A stretch of DNA of 64,000 nucleotides from Piscinibacter sp. HJYY11 (GTDB lineage: Bacteria; Pseudomonadota; Gammaproteobacteria; Burkholderiales; Burkholderiaceae_C), in contig NZ_JAERQZ010000001.1 in assembly GCF_016735515.1 (NCBI RefSeq), positions 1,860,001-1,924,000 of the forward strand, given 5' to 3'. Shown here one piece after another: positions 37,892 through 48,328 of the stretch. Position 1 is the first letter of the stretch. Every line of letters begins with the position of its first letter. The notes under the pieces are model-generated. The model had not been told where the DNA came from, searched no databases, and worked only from the letters and a program-made list of their open reading frames with translations. Position numbers and translations under genes: made by a program.

Positions 37892-39006
37892 GACAGGGTC
37901 CCCTTCGGTGCCGGGTCCTGGTCAGGCGAGCCGGGCCGCATTCGCCCGTGCTCGGGCACCGGCCACAGCCCACGCGGCCGCGACAGCATGATCGCGATCA
38001 TCGCGAGCGCGATCAGCAGCTGGCGCAGGATCGCAGCGTCGAGGCGGCCGTCGGTCATGCTTTGCAGCGGGTGGGCAACGTAGCGCAAGACCTCTGGGAG
38101 CGCGGCCAGCAGCAGCGCGCCGATGATCACGCCGGGAATGTGCCCGATGCCCCCGAGCACCACCATCGCGACGATCATCACCGACTCGTGCAGGCTGAAC
38201 GACTCAGGCGACACGAAGCCCTGGAAGCTCGCGAACAGCACACCCGACACACCGCCGAAGGTCGCGCCCATGCCGAAGGCGAGCAGCTTCATGTTGCGGG
38301 TGTTGATGCCCATGGCCTTGGCGGCGATCTCGTCTTCGCGGATCGCCATCCACGCCCGGCCGATGCGCGACTGCTCGAGCCGGTGGCAGATGATCACGCT
38401 CACGATCACGAGCGCCAGGAACAGGTAGTAGTAGCCGGTGACCGAGGGGATCTCGATGCCGAAGAGGGTGTGCGACTTGCCGAAGTCGTAGCCCAGCACC
38501 TTGAACGAGTCGATCTGGCTCAGGCCCTTGGGGCCGTTGGTGATGTTGACCGGTGCGTCGAGGTTGGTGAGGAACACGCGGATGATCTCGCCGAAGCCGA
38601 GCGTGACGATCGCGAGGTAGTCGCCGCGCAGCTTGAGCGTAGGCGCACCCAGCACGACCCCGAACACCGCCGCCAAGAGCGCACCGAGCGGGATCACCAG
38701 CCATAGCGGCGTGTGCAACCCGTTGGGGAAGGCCGCTGCGAAGCCCGGAAACGTTTGCGACAGGTGCGGCGAGGCCAGCAGCCCCAGCATGTAGGCCCCG
38801 ACCGCATAGAAGGCCACGTAGCCCAGGTCGAGCAGGCCGGCATAGCCCACCACGATGTTGAGGCCCAGCGCCAGCAGCACGTAGAGCAACGCGATGTCGA
38901 TGATGCGCACCCACGCGTTGCCGAACTGCTGCGCGATCAGCGGGGTGATGGCCAGCAGCACGCCGGCGATGATGAAGGTGATGAGCTTGTTGTCTCGAAG
39001 GTTCAT
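37888..39006 (-). CDS. livM: branched-chain amino acid ABC transporter permease LivM
   Basis: A 372-residue permease with eight to ten hydrophobic helices. The LNIVVGYAGLLDLGYVAFYAVGAY stretch and the EDEIAAKAMGINTRNMKLLAFGMGA coupling loop (the EAA-type contact to the ATPases) identify LivM. The C-terminus has a 30-residue charged, Pro-rich tail. Start: ATG at 39006 with GAGGAG upstream; the in-frame extension is unsupported. It overlaps livG by 4 bases and is 10 bases from livH. Confidence 0.92.
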   Translation of the reverse strand: MNLRDNKLITFIIAGVLLAITPLIAQQFGNAWVRIIDIALLYVLLALGLNIVVGYAGLLDLGYVAFYAVGAYMLGLLASPHLSQTFPGFAAAFPNGLHTPLWLVIPLGALLAAVFGVVLGAPTLKLRGDYLAIVTLGFGEIIRVFLTNLDAPVNITNGPKGLSQIDSFKVLGYDFGKSHTLFGIEIPSVTGYYYLFLALVIVSVIICHRLEQSRIGRAWMAIREDEIAAKAMGINTRNMKLLAFGMGATFGGVSGVLFASFQGFVSPESFSLHESVMIVAMVVLGGIGHIPGVIIGALLLAALPEVLRYVAHPLQSMTDGRLDAAILRQLLIALAMIAIMLSRPRGLWPVPEHGRMRPGSPDQDPAPKGTLS

Positions 39007-39016
39007 CGCTCGCTCC

Positions 39017-39940
39017 TCAAGCCCGGTCGGCCACACGCTCGCCGAGCAGGCCCTGCGGCCGCAACGTGAGCACGAGGATGAGCACGATGAAGGCGAAGAT
39101 GTCCTGGTAATGGCTGCCCAGGATGCCGCCGGTCAGGTCGCCGATGTAGCCGGCGCCCATGGCTTCGATCAGGCCGAGCAGCACGCCGCCCACCATCGCA
39201 CCGGCCAGGTTGCCGATGCCGCCGAACACCGCGGCGGTGAAGGCCTTGAGGCCCGGCAGGAAGCCCATCGAGTGCTGCACTGAGCCGTAGTTGGCCGCGT
39301 ACATCACGCCGGCCAGCGCCGCGAGCGCCGCGCCGATGATGAAGGTGGCCGAGATCACCATGTCGGGACGCACTCCCATGAGGCCAGCGACCTTCGGGTT
39401 CTCGGCGGTGGCGCGCATCGCGCGGCCGAGCTTGGTGCGGTTGACGAGGTACATCAGGCCGGCGAGTGTGATCGCCGTGGTGATGAGGATGACGATCTGG
39501 ATGGTGTTGATCACGGCGCCGCCGATTTCATACGGCTCGGCCGAGATGAGGATCGGATACGGCTTCGGGTTCGGCTTCCAGATGATCATCGCGAGCGTCT
39601 GCAAGAGGAGCGACATGCCCATCGCGGTGATCAGCGGCGCCAGGCGCGGCGCGGTGCGCAGTGGCCGGTACGCGATCTTCTCGATGCTGAAGTTGAGCAC
39701 CGAGCACACGATGATCGCGGCGAGCAGCGAGATGAGCATCACCACCCAGCCTGGCCATCCGATGCCGATGAGCGCGGTGGCCACGGTCCAACTCGTGAGC
39801 GCGCCCACCATCAGCACCTCGCCATGCGCGAAGTTGATGAGGTTGATGATGCCGTAGACCATCGTGTAGCCGAGGGCCACCAGCGCATACACGCTGCCGA
39901 GCACCAGACCATTGATGATCTGCTGGATGAATGTATCCAT
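39017..39940 (-). CDS. livH: branched-chain amino acid ABC transporter permease LivH
   Basis: A 307-residue inner-membrane permease with about eight helices. The NGLVLGSVYALVALGYTMVYGIINLINFAHGE opening block and the RAMRATAENPKVAGLMGVRPD cytosolic loop are diagnostic for LivH. ATG at 39940 follows AGGAG. First gene of livHMGF; the 178-base gap upstream holds a terminator for rarA and the operon's promoter region, in which I see no clear -10/-35 pair. Confidence 0.93.
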   Translation of the reverse strand: MDTFIQQIINGLVLGSVYALVALGYTMVYGIINLINFAHGEVLMVGALTSWTVATALIGIGWPGWVVMLISLLAAIIVCSVLNFSIEKIAYRPLRTAPRLAPLITAMGMSLLLQTLAMIIWKPNPKPYPILISAEPYEIGGAVINTIQIVILITTAITLAGLMYLVNRTKLGRAMRATAENPKVAGLMGVRPDMVISATFIIGAALAALAGVMYAANYGSVQHSMGFLPGLKAFTAAVFGGIGNLAGAMVGGVLLGLIEAMGAGYIGDLTGGILGSHYQDIFAFIVLILVLTLRPQGLLGERVADRA

Positions 39941-40006
39941 CGAAGGAGTCTCCTGGGGAAGTCGAAAGCGGATCGTCTTGTGGACGCCGCCCCTGCCTGT
40001 AAGCAA

Positions 40007-40038
40007 AAAGCCCGCCGTCGTGTGGACGCCTGGGCTTT
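40007..40038 (-). terminator. intrinsic terminator after rarA
   Basis: On the minus strand AAAGCCC pairs with GGGCTTT (plus positions 40032-40038 and 40007-40013) and the T run continues to five (40005-40009 region as As on plus). It lies in the 178-base gap between rarA and livH. A GTGGACGCC segment is repeated near 39980 and 40022, flanking it; no role is known. Confidence 0.7.
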
Positions 40039-40118
40039 GTCTGATGTCTGGGCTGTGACGGGGGCGATTCTAGGGGGCCATCTGAGCGGCGCCTGCTGCG
40101 CGTTTCCCCGTACGGCAA

Positions 40119-41459
40119 TCAGCGATTCTTGCGCTTGTCTCCCTCTGTCGCGCGCTCGCGTGCCTCGTCGTTGAGGCGCCTCAACTCCTGGAGTCGCTCC
40201 CTTATTTTGAGCTCCAGGCCGCGGTCGACAGGCTGGTAGAAGCGCTGCGGCGCAAGCTTGTCGGGCCAGTAGTTCTCACCGGCCGCAAAGCCTCCCGGCT
40301 CGTTGTGCGCATAGCGGTAGTCGCGCCCGTAGTCGAGATCCTTCATGAGCTTGGTCGGTGCGTTGCGCAGGTGCAGCGGCACCGCACGGGTGCCGTCCTT
40401 GGCGATGAAGGCCCGTACGGTGTTGTAGGCGGTGTAGACCGCGTTGGACTTGGGCGCCATCGCGAGAAAGACCACCGCCTGTGCGAGCGCCAGCTCGCCC
40501 TCGGGGCTGCCCAGGCGCTCGTAGGTCTCGGCTGCGTCGAGCGCCATGCGCAGCGCGCGCGGGTCGGCGAGGCCGATGTCTTCGCTCGCCATGCGGACCA
40601 GGCGGCGCGAGGCGTAGCGGGGATCCACGCCGCCATCGAGCATGCGCACGAACCAGTAGAGCGCAGCATCGGGGTCGCTGCCACGCACGGCCTTGTGCAA
40701 GGCCGAGATCGTGTCGTAGAACTGCTCGCCGCCTTTGTCATAGCGGCGCAGTTGCTCGCCCAGCGAGCGTTCGAGTTGCGCTTCGTCGATGGTGTCAGCC
40801 GTCTTGTCGGCCATGCGCACGAGGTTCTCGTAGGCGTTGAGCAGGCGGCGTGCGTCGCCGTCGGCATAGCCGATGAGGCGGTCGCGGGCGGCGTCGCTCA
40901 GTGGCGGCGCGGCCAGCAGCTCGCGGGCGCGCTGCAGCAGCTGGGTCATGTCGTCGTCGGTGAGCGACTTCAACACATGCACCGTCGCGCGCGAGAGCAA
41001 GGCCGAGTTGACTTCGAACGAAGGGTTCTCCGTCGTCGCACCGATGAAGGTGAAGAGGCCCGATTCGACGTGCGGCAGGAAGGCGTCCTGCTGGGCCTTG
41101 TTGAAGCGATGCACTTCGTCGACGAACACCACCGTGCGCTTGCCGGTGCCCTGCGCGACCTGCGCACGCTCGACAGCCTCGCGGATGTCTTTCACGCCGC
41201 CCAGCACCGCCGAGATCTGGATGAACTGGGCATCGAACCCATCGGTCATCAGCCGTGCGAGGGTCGTCTTGCCGACACCCGGCGGGCCCCAGAGGATCAT
41301 CGAGTGAAGGCGCCCCGACTCGAACGCCACGCGCAGCGGCTTGCCTTCGCCCAGGAGGTGCTGCTGGCCGATCACTTCGGCCAGCGTCTTGGGCCGCAGG
41401 CGCTCGGCCAGCGGGGCCTGCGGCTCATCGTTTCCCAGGGGCAGCTGCAACGATTCCAT
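40119..41459 (-). CDS. rarA: replication-associated recombination protein A (MgsA/WRNIP1 family)
   Basis: A 446-residue AAA+ ATPase that acts at stalled replication forks, with SSB and RecA. Walker A is GPPGVGKT at 58-65, Walker [13 protein letters not shown], sensor 1 in [13 protein letters not shown]. The C-terminal tetramerisation and MgsA domain includes [16 protein letters not shown]. Its place after ftsK and lolA matches the conserved ftsK-lolA-rarA order of many proteobacteria. It is 37 bases from lolA and ends at a terminator. Confidence 0.94.
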   Translation of the reverse strand: MESLQLPLGNDEPQAPLAERLRPKTLAEVIGQQHLLGEGKPLRVAFESGRLHSMILWGPPGVGKTTLARLMTDGFDAQFIQISAVLGGVKDIREAVERAQVAQGTGKRTVVFVDEVHRFNKAQQDAFLPHVESGLFTFIGATTENPSFEVNSALLSRATVHVLKSLTDDDMTQLLQRARELLAAPPLSDAARDRLIGYADGDARRLLNAYENLVRMADKTADTIDEAQLERSLGEQLRRYDKGGEQFYDTISALHKAVRGSDPDAALYWFVRMLDGGVDPRYASRRLVRMASEDIGLADPRALRMALDAAETYERLGSPEGELALAQAVVFLAMAPKSNAVYTAYNTVRAFIAKDGTRAVPLHLRNAPTKLMKDLDYGRDYRYAHNEPGGFAAGENYWPDKLAPQRFYQPVDRGLELKIRERLQELRRLNDEARERATEGDKRKNR

Positions 41460-41496
41460 CGGCGGATTGTCGCAGCGGGGACTTTGCCCCTGCGCT

Positions 41497-42108
41497 TCAC
41501 TGCTCGATGACGTCGGCGCCCTTGGGCACGGTGAAGACGAAGGTCTCGGGCTTGACCGGCTCGTTGGCCACGAACTGGCTGAACTGCAGCAGCGAGCGCT
41601 GGTTGAACGCGTCGACCACCTCGATCGCGCTCAAGGTCTTGCCCTTGAACCCGACGCGCACGGACTTGAAGCTGCCGTCCTTCGCCTTGGGCGTGGCTTC
41701 GACCCAGTCCAGCCCATCCTTCGCCGGCTGAGCGGCGAGGTCGAAATCTTTTTCCAGCGAGCCACCGGCCAGCAGCGCGGCGGGTGTGGCACCGAGCGCC
41801 TGGCTGAACTTGCGCGAGCTGGCCTGGTTCAGGTCGGCGTCGTAGATCCACACCTTCTGGCCATCGGCCACGATGGTCTGCTCGAAGGGCTTGAGGTAGG
41901 TGAAGCGGAATCGGTTGGGGCGCGAGAACTCGAACTTGCCGCTCGAGGTCTTCTTCTTCGCGCCATCTGGAGAGGTGACGGTCTGCGTGAACTCGGCGCG
42001 GCCGGTCTTCACATCGCGCACGAAGTCCTTGAGCGTGTCGACCGCGGATTGCGCGTTGGCTGCCGCCGCAGCAAACATCAGCAAGGTCGAGAAAAGAATC
42101 TTCTTCAT
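41497..42108 (-). CDS. lolA: outer-membrane lipoprotein carrier protein LolA
   Basis: A 203-residue periplasmic chaperone that takes lipoproteins from LolCDE and delivers them to LolB at the outer membrane. The Sec signal is residues 1-19 (cleavage after ANA). The mature protein has the LolA half-barrel, with the [21 protein letters not shown] block typical of the family. It overlaps ftsK by 4 bases, so the two are coupled. Confidence 0.93.
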   Translation of the reverse strand: MKKILFSTLLMFAAAAANAQSAVDTLKDFVRDVKTGRAEFTQTVTSPDGAKKKTSSGKFEFSRPNRFRFTYLKPFEQTIVADGQKVWIYDADLNQASSRKFSQALGATPAALLAGGSLEKDFDLAAQPAKDGLDWVEATPKAKDGSFKSVRVGFKGKTLSAIEVVDAFNQRSLLQFSQFVANEPVKPETFVFTVPKGADVIEQ

Positions 42109-44468
42109 TCGCTGCGGGCCGGGACGATGATGTCGCGGTTGCCGTTGGTGGACATGGCACTTACGAGGCCGGATTTCTCCATTTGTTCCAGGAGTCTGGC
42201 TGCACGGTTGTAGCCGATGCGCAAATGGCGCTGAACGAGCGAGATCGACGCACGGCGGTGTTGCAGCACCACGGCCACGGCCTGGTCGTACATCGGATCG
42301 TTCTCGCCGCCGCCACCGCCCGGCATGTCGGCGGTGCTCACGTCACCTTCACCATCCAGCGTGCCGCCTTCGAGAATGCCTTCGATGTAGTTGGGCTCGC
42401 CTTGCTGCTTGAGGTAGTCGACCACGCGGTGCACTTCGTCGTCGCTCACGAAAGCGCCGTGCACGCGCACCGGCAGGCCGGTGCCCGACGCCATGTAGAG
42501 CATGTCGCCCATGCCCAGCAGCGCCTCGGCGCCCATCTGGTCGAGGATGGTGCGGCTGTCGATCTTGCTGCTGACCTGGAACGAGAGTCGGGTGGGAATA
42601 TTGGCCTTGATGAGGCCGGTGATCACGTCGACGCTCGGGCGCTGCGTGGCGAGGATCAAGTGGATGCCGGCGGCGCGCGCCTTCTGCGCGAGGCGGGCGA
42701 TCAGCTCTTCGATCTTCTTGCCGACCACCATCATCAGGTCGGCCAGCTCGTCGATTACCACCACGATGTGCGGCAGGCGCTCCAGCGGCTCGGGCTGCTC
42801 GGGCGTGAGGCTGAACGGATTCGGCATGGATTCGCCGCGCTCGGTGGCTTCGGCGATCTTCTTGTTGTAGCCGGCGAGGTTGCGCACGCCCAGCTTGCTC
42901 ATCAGCTTGTAGCGGCGCTCCATCTCGCCCACACACCAGTTGAGCGCGTTGGCGGCCTGCTTCATGTCGGTGACCACAGGCGCCAGCAGGTGCGGGATGC
43001 CTTCGTACACGCTCATTTCCAGCATCTTCGGGTCGATGAGGATGAGGCGCACGTCGCGTGCTTCGGCCTTGTAGAGCAGCGACAGGATCATCGCGTTGAT
43101 GCCGACCGACTTGCCCGAGCCGGTGGTGCCGGCCACGAGGCAGTGCGGCATCTTCGCCAGGTCGGCCACGACGGGCGCGCCGATGATGTCCTTGCCCAGG
43201 CCCATGGTGAGCTGCGAGGCGGCGTCGTTGTAGACCTGGGAGCCGAGGATCTCGGAGAGGCGGATGGTCTGGCGCTTGGCATTGGGCAGCTCCAGCGCCA
43301 TGTAGTTCTTGCCCGGGATCACCTCGACGACGCGGATGCTCACGAGGCTCAGCGAGCGCGCGAGGTCCTTCGCGAGGTTGACGATCTGCGAGCCCTTCAC
43401 GCCGGTGGCCGGCTCGATCTCGTAGCGCGTGATGACCGGGCCAGGGGAGGCGGCGACCACACGCACCTCGACGCCGAAGTCCTTCAGCTTCTTCTCGATG
43501 AGGCGCGAGGTCATCTCGAGCGTCTCGGGCGTCACCGTCTCCTGGCGACCGGGCGCCGCATCGAGCAGGTCGACCTGCGGCAGCTTGGTGTCGGCGAGCT
43601 CGGTGAAGAGTGGCTTCTGGCGCTCCTTGACCACGCGCTCGGACTTCGGCACCTCGATCACCGGCGTCTCGATGACGATCGGCACATGCTCTTCGTGCAG
43701 CTGGTGCTCGACGTCGACCACATGCTCGCGCTCGCGCACGGCACGTTCGCCGATGCGCTGGTCTTCGGCGCGCTCGATGCGCTCGACGCGTTTCTCGCGC
43801 AACGAATCGATCCACTGGCCGATGCCCTCGGCCGTGCGCAGCCACGAGAAGCGGAAAGCCAAGGCCAAGCCTGCCACCAGCACGGCGATCCACAGCACCC
43901 CGGAGCCGACGAATCCCAGCAGGCTCTGGCTGGCGCCCCCGAGCAGATAGCCCAGCACCCCGCCGGCATTGCCACCGGCCACCGAGGCCTCGAACCGGTA
44001 GAGGCGCGTCCATTCGAGCGCCGAGCTCGCGCTCATCAGCAACGCCACCCCGACCCAGAACATCCACAACGGCGGCTGGGGCCGCTGGCCCTGCAGCGGC
44101 TCGCCGCCGCGCAGCACGCGCGCCAGCGCACTCAGCCACGCGCGCAGGCTGATCAACATGCCCCACCAGGCCGAGTAGCCGAAGAGCACGAACGCGATGT
44201 CGGAGAAGCGTGCGCCCAGGGCGCCGACCTTGTTGAGCGGCACGGCATTGCTGCCGGACGTCGAGAAGGCCGCGTCGGCCGGGTTGTGGCTGGCAAGCGC
44301 GATCAGCGCCAGCAACCACAGCACACCACCGACGAGCACGCCGAAGCGCGCCCGCAGGCCGACGGGGGTGATGGGAGGAGCAGCGGGCGCCCCGTCGCGG
44401 GTGTAGGTGCCGGCAGCCGAGGCCGCCGAGCCGCCGTCAGGGCGTAGCGATCCGAGGGGAAACGTCAT
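42105..44468 (-). CDS. ftsK: DNA translocase FtsK
   Basis: A 787-residue septal DNA pump that coordinates chromosome dimer resolution with division. Residues about 30-200 hold four or five membrane helices. A short linker follows, then the motor: Walker [10 protein letters not shown] with Lys453, Walker [15 protein letters not shown], and the [18 protein letters not shown] block. The last 65 residues are the winged-helix gamma domain that reads KOPS ([36 protein letters not shown]). The linker is much shorter than in E. coli, as is usual for the SpoIIIE-like size class. A purposely charged region at 230-275 ([18 protein letters not shown]) lies in the linker. It precedes lolA. Confidence 0.95.
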   Translation of the reverse strand: MTFPLGSLRPDGGSAASAAGTYTRDGAPAAPPITPVGLRARFGVLVGGVLWLLALIALASHNPADAAFSTSGSNAVPLNKVGALGARFSDIAFVLFGYSAWWGMLISLRAWLSALARVLRGGEPLQGQRPQPPLWMFWVGVALLMSASSALEWTRLYRFEASVAGGNAGGVLGYLLGGASQSLLGFVGSGVLWIAVLVAGLALAFRFSWLRTAEGIGQWIDSLREKRVERIERAEDQRIGERAVREREHVVDVEHQLHEEHVPIVIETPVIEVPKSERVVKERQKPLFTELADTKLPQVDLLDAAPGRQETVTPETLEMTSRLIEKKLKDFGVEVRVVAASPGPVITRYEIEPATGVKGSQIVNLAKDLARSLSLVSIRVVEVIPGKNYMALELPNAKRQTIRLSEILGSQVYNDAASQLTMGLGKDIIGAPVVADLAKMPHCLVAGTTGSGKSVGINAMILSLLYKAEARDVRLILIDPKMLEMSVYEGIPHLLAPVVTDMKQAANALNWCVGEMERRYKLMSKLGVRNLAGYNKKIAEATERGESMPNPFSLTPEQPEPLERLPHIVVVIDELADLMMVVGKKIEELIARLAQKARAAGIHLILATQRPSVDVITGLIKANIPTRLSFQVSSKIDSRTILDQMGAEALLGMGDMLYMASGTGLPVRVHGAFVSDDEVHRVVDYLKQQGEPNYIEGILEGGTLDGEGDVSTADMPGGGGGENDPMYDQAVAVVLQHRRASISLVQRHLRIGYNRAARLLEQMEKSGLVSAMSTNGNRDIIVPARSE

Positions 44469-44538
44469 GCAGCCATTGTGGCCGATGCGGTGTGGCGACT
44501 CTGCCGAATCGCCCCACGCCGAAGGGCATGAGCGAAGC

Positions 44539-45204
44539 TCAGCCCGTCAGGCGTTCCTTGATGATGACCGAGCCGTTTTCCTGGGTCTCGACCATGCCGC
44601 GGTCTTCCAGGTCCTTCATCACGCGGCTCACCATCTCGCGCGAGGCGCCGACGATCTTGGCCATGTCTTGCCGCGACACCTTGTTGCGGATGATCTTCAC
44701 GTCGCCGTCGTCTTCGGCCATGTCGAGCAGCGATCGGGCTACGCGGCCATAGACATCCAGCAGGGCCAGCGATTCGATCTGGCGGTCGGCGCTACGCAAG
44801 CGCGTGACCAGGCCGCGCATGATTGCGTAGGAGAGGCTCGAGTTCTCGGGCAGGCAGCGGGCGAATTCGGCGCGGCCGAGGATGAGCATGTCGGTCTGCA
44901 CCTCGGCACGCACGGTGGCCGAGTGCGGCTCGTTGTCGATGAGGCTCATCTCGCCGACGTAGTTGCCAGGGTGCAGCACCGCGAGGATGACCTCACGGCC
45001 GCGGGAGTCGGAAGTCAGCACGCGGGCGCGGCCGGTGAGCAGGATGAACAGCGCGTTCGACTTCTTGCCATGCTCGACGATGATCTCGCCGCGACGGAAA
45101 CGGCGCTTCACCACGCTGTCGGCGATGGCCGTGGCCTGCTCGTTGGTCAGCAGGGAAAACAGCGGCACGCGTCGGATCAAGTCCAGATTGGACAACATGG
45201 CCAT
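44539..45204 (-). CDS. Crp/Fnr-family transcriptional regulator
   Basis: A 221-residue Crp-like regulator with an N-terminal beta-roll (about 10-125; [21 protein letters not shown] is the cNMP-binding cassette pattern) and a C-terminal helix-turn-helix, [25 protein letters not shown], near residues 170-195. This helix is close to the Crp recognition helix. There are no Fnr cysteines. The PHSATVRA segment retains an Arg-Ser-Ala-like phosphate-binding pattern, so a cyclic nucleotide may bind. It lies where E. coli has lrp next to ftsK, and is divergent from trxB. AGGAGG precedes the ATG by seven bases. Confidence 0.88.
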   Translation of the reverse strand: MAMLSNLDLIRRVPLFSLLTNEQATAIADSVVKRRFRRGEIIVEHGKKSNALFILLTGRARVLTSDSRGREVILAVLHPGNYVGEMSLIDNEPHSATVRAEVQTDMLILGRAEFARCLPENSSLSYAIMRGLVTRLRSADRQIESLALLDVYGRVARSLLDMAEDDGDVKIIRNKVSRQDMAKIVGASREMVSRVMKDLEDRGMVETQENGSVIIKERLTG

Positions 45205-45252
45205 CGGAGAACCTCCTTGTTGTGGAATGCGCAGCCCGAGAATTCAAGCGTG

Positions 45253-45268
45253 GAAAACTAACGTTTTC
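45253..45268. promoter_or_regulatory. inverted repeat in crp-like/trxB divergent gap
   Basis: GAAAAC-TAAC-GTTTTC, a perfect 6-base inverted repeat with a 4-base spacer, about 50 bases upstream of the Crp-like gene start. It could be an operator for autoregulation. It does not match the Crp consensus half-site TGTGA. Confidence 0.35.
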
Positions 45269-45301
45269 ATAGCATATGCGCAATTGTCGCCATTACATGA
45301 A

Positions 45302-45321
45302 TTGATGCCAGTCGGCGTCAA
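45302..45321. promoter_or_regulatory. second inverted repeat upstream of trxB
   Basis: TTGATGCC-AGTC-GGCGTCAA, an 8-base imperfect dyad (one mismatch), 50 bases upstream of the trxB ATG. TTGAT-N4-ATCAA is the Fnr/Anr site, but the long arms and spacing here differ, so the binding protein is uncertain. The adjoining Crp/Fnr-type gene is the natural candidate. Confidence 0.35.
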
Positions 45322-45364
45322 CCCCATGTCAGACTGGCGCCCTATTGCCGTTTCCGTTCCCTGA

Positions 45365-46324
<960 letters not shown>

Positions 46325-46344
46325 CAGGGGGCTGAGCGCCAGGG

Positions 46345-46373
46345 TAGGCAGGCAGAAAAAAGCGGGCTATACT
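46345..46373 (+). promoter_or_regulatory. candidate sigma-70 promoter for rpmB-rpmG
   Basis: TAGGCA (46345-46350) and TATACT (46368-46373) separated by 17 bases, 78 bases upstream of the rpmB ATG. A GC-rich discriminator (CGCGG) follows the -10, as in stringently controlled ribosomal-protein promoters. Prediction from consensus only. Confidence 0.5.
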
Positions 46374-46451
46374 CGCGGTCTTTGCCGAAACCAGCTGCGC
46401 ATTTCCTGCACGGCCTCGGCTCCAGTCAAACAGATCACACGGAGAAGCGTC

Positions 46452-46685
46452 ATGGCACGCGTCTGTCAAGTCACGGGCAAGGGCCCGATGGTGGGCAACA
46501 ACGTTTCCCACGCCAACAATAAGACCAAGCGCCGGTTTCTGCCCAACCTGCAATACCGCCGGTTCTGGCTCGAGACCGAAAACCGCTGGGTGCGCCTGCG
46601 CATCTCCAATGCGGCCCTGCGCCTGATCGACAAGGTGGGCATCGAGCAAGTCGTCGCCGACCTGCGCGCCCGCGGCGAAATCTAA
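46452..46685 (+). CDS. rpmB: 50S ribosomal protein L28
   Basis: A 77-residue L28 with the conserved start [20 protein letters not shown] and the RRFLPNLQ block. It is part of the large subunit. The ATG at 46452 is chosen by homology; the open frame extends upstream without support. rpmG follows 14 bases later, the usual rpmBG pair. Confidence 0.97.
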   Translation: MARVCQVTGKGPMVGNNVSHANNKTKRRFLPNLQYRRFWLETENRWVRLRISNAALRLIDKVGIEQVVADLRARGEI

Positions 46686-46699
46686 GTTAGGAGCCGATC

Positions 46700-46867
46700 A
46701 TGGCAAAAGGTGGACGCGAAAAGATCAAGCTGGAATCGTCAGCCGGCACCGGTCACTTCTACACGACCGACAAGAACAAGAAGACCACGCCCGAGAAGAT
46801 CGAAATCATGAAGTTCGATCCGAAGGCGCGCAAGCACGTGATGTACAAGGAAACGAAGCTGAAGTAA
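46700..46867 (+). CDS. rpmG: 50S ribosomal protein L33 (zinc-independent form)
   Basis: A 55-residue L33, recognisable from [20 protein letters not shown] and the [16 protein letters not shown] end (here [11 protein letters not shown]). It has none of the four zinc-binding cysteines, so it is the C-minus form that does not need zinc. It starts with ATG after TTAGGAG, is 14 bases from rpmB, and is followed by a terminator. Confidence 0.97.
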   Translation: MAKGGREKIKLESSAGTGHFYTTDKNKKTTPEKIEIMKFDPKARKHVMYKETKLK

Positions 46868-46887
46868 TTCAGGCTCGCTTCAAACAG

Positions 46888-46910
46888 AAACCCGCTCCGG
46901 CGGGTTTTTT
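46888..46910 (+). terminator. intrinsic terminator after rpmBG
   Basis: AAACCCG (46888-46894) pairs with CGGGTTT (46901-46907) around a 6-base loop, followed by a T run to 46910. Confidence 0.85.
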
Positions 46911-46918
46911 GTTGCCCC

Positions 46919-46948
46919 AAAAAAAGGAAGGGCCCGCCAAGCGGGCCC
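46919..46948 (-). terminator. intrinsic terminator after the desaturase gene
   Basis: An 8-base stem (GGGCCCGC at 46930-46937 with GCGGGCCC at 46941-46948, loop CAA). On the minus strand it is followed by TTCC and seven Ts (46919-46925 as As on plus). It ends the leftward desaturase transcript, back to back with the rpmBG terminator. Confidence 0.8.
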
Positions 46949-46972
46949 GCCGTCTTCTCTAGCCTACAGGCA

Positions 46973-48196
46973 TCACGCGTGCGCCGCGCGCAGCTTCAGG
47001 GCGAACTCCTGCAGGGCGGCAATACCGCTCTCTTCCGCCTTCTTGCACCAGGCTTGCAGGTCGGCTACCAGCTGCTCGGCCGACACGTTGGTGCGGGTCC
47101 ACAGCGAACGCAGTTCCTCGCGCATGGCCACCAGCTTGATCAGCGCTGGGCTCTGGTCTCGGGCGCTCTCGACCGCCGCCTTCACATGGCTCGGGATCTT
47201 GTCGGCATCGCGGTGCAACCAGCGGCGCGCCAGACGCATGTTGGCCAGCTTGGCGTGGCCAGCAGCACCTTCGGCCTTCAGGCGCTTGACCTCGCCCGCG
47301 CAAGCCACACGCAGGTTTCGGGCGTATTTCGCCATCACTTCATAGCGGTTGGCGATGAGCGCCTCGAGCGTCTTGGAGTCGGCGACAGGCTTGACATTGC
47401 CGAGCTTGAGCATCGGCGGCGTCTTGCGGACCTTGGCGAGTCCGATCATTTCCAGGCCGCGGATGTACGCCCAGCCGATGTCGAACTCGTACTTCTTGAC
47501 CGACAGCTTGGCCGAGGTCGGGTAGGTGTGGTGGTTGTTGTGCAGCTCTTCGCCGCCGATGATGATGCCCCAGGGCGACACATTGGTGCTCGCGTCCTGC
47601 GCCTCGAAATTGCGGTAGCCCCACCAGTGGCCGAGGCCGTTGATGATGCCGGCGGCGGTGATCGGGATCCACAGCATCTGCACGGCCCAGACAGTCAGGC
47701 CGACCGCACCGAACAGCATCAGGTTGAGGATGAGCATGATGCCCACGCCCTGCCAGGTGAAGCGGCTGTAGACATTGCGCTCCATCCAGTCATCGGGCGT
47801 GCCGTGGCCGAACTTGGCGAGCGTTTCCTGGTTCTTCGCTTCGGCGCGATAGAGCTCGCTGCCGGTCAGCAGCACGGTCTTGATGCCGTGGGCGACCGGG
47901 CTGTGCGGGTCGTCCTGCGTCTCGCACTTCGCGTGATGCTTGCGGTGGATGGCGACCCATTCCTTGGTCACCATGCCGGTGCCCAGCCACAGCCAGAAGC
48001 GGAAGAAATGCGAGGGGATGGCGTGCAGGTCGAGCGCGCGGTGGGCTTGCGAACGATGCAGGAAGATCGTGACCGCAGCAATGGTGATGTGCGTCGTGGC
48101 CAGGGTGTACAGCACGATCTGCCACCAGGACGTTTCCACCAGACCACCGGCCAGCCAGGCGACCAGACCATCCCACAAAGACATCATTTCGTTCAT
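46973..48196 (-). CDS. membrane fatty acid desaturase
   Basis: A 407-residue acyl-lipid or acyl-CoA desaturase with four membrane segments. The three histidine boxes that bind the di-iron centre are present: HRSQAH (47-52), HRKHH (84-88) and EELHNNHHTYP (near 217). It inserts a cis double bond to adjust membrane fluidity. The last 130 residues form a charged helical extension after the catalytic core that is absent from minimal desaturases; similar tails occur in betaproteobacterial relatives. A short CACCC/GGGTG hairpin (48217-48230) lies in its leader, 20 bases upstream of the start. Confidence 0.9.
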   Translation of the reverse strand: MNEMMSLWDGLVAWLAGGLVETSWWQIVLYTLATTHITIAAVTIFLHRSQAHRALDLHAIPSHFFRFWLWLGTGMVTKEWVAIHRKHHAKCETQDDPHSPVAHGIKTVLLTGSELYRAEAKNQETLAKFGHGTPDDWMERNVYSRFTWQGVGIMLILNLMLFGAVGLTVWAVQMLWIPITAAGIINGLGHWWGYRNFEAQDASTNVSPWGIIIGGEELHNNHHTYPTSAKLSVKKYEFDIGWAYIRGLEMIGLAKVRKTPPMLKLGNVKPVADSKTLEALIANRYEVMAKYARNLRVACAGEVKRLKAEGAAGHAKLANMRLARRWLHRDADKIPSHVKAAVESARDQSPALIKLVAMREELRSLWTRTNVSAEQLVADLQAWCKKAEESGIAALQEFALKLRAAHA

Positions 48197-48328
48197 CAGC
48201 TACCTTGAAAGCGACTCACCCAAACGGGTGGGCCATTGTAGAGGGGGCCCTCCAGCCGGAATCCGGAAAACTGCGTGGTTTGCACACCCGTCTTCCCGAA
48301 CTGAAGGCCTGGATTGGAGACATCAGGA

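Noticed and set aside
42183..44447. A 754-residue open frame opposite ftsK, and similar long frames opposite uvrD (10980-13622), the hybrid kinase (59196-61286), the VWA gene (22258-24069) and phoX (5690-7462)
   Set aside because: High-GC coding DNA gives long antisense frames. These read as His/Arg/Ala-rich nonsense with no domain, and each lies exactly opposite a gene with clear motifs.
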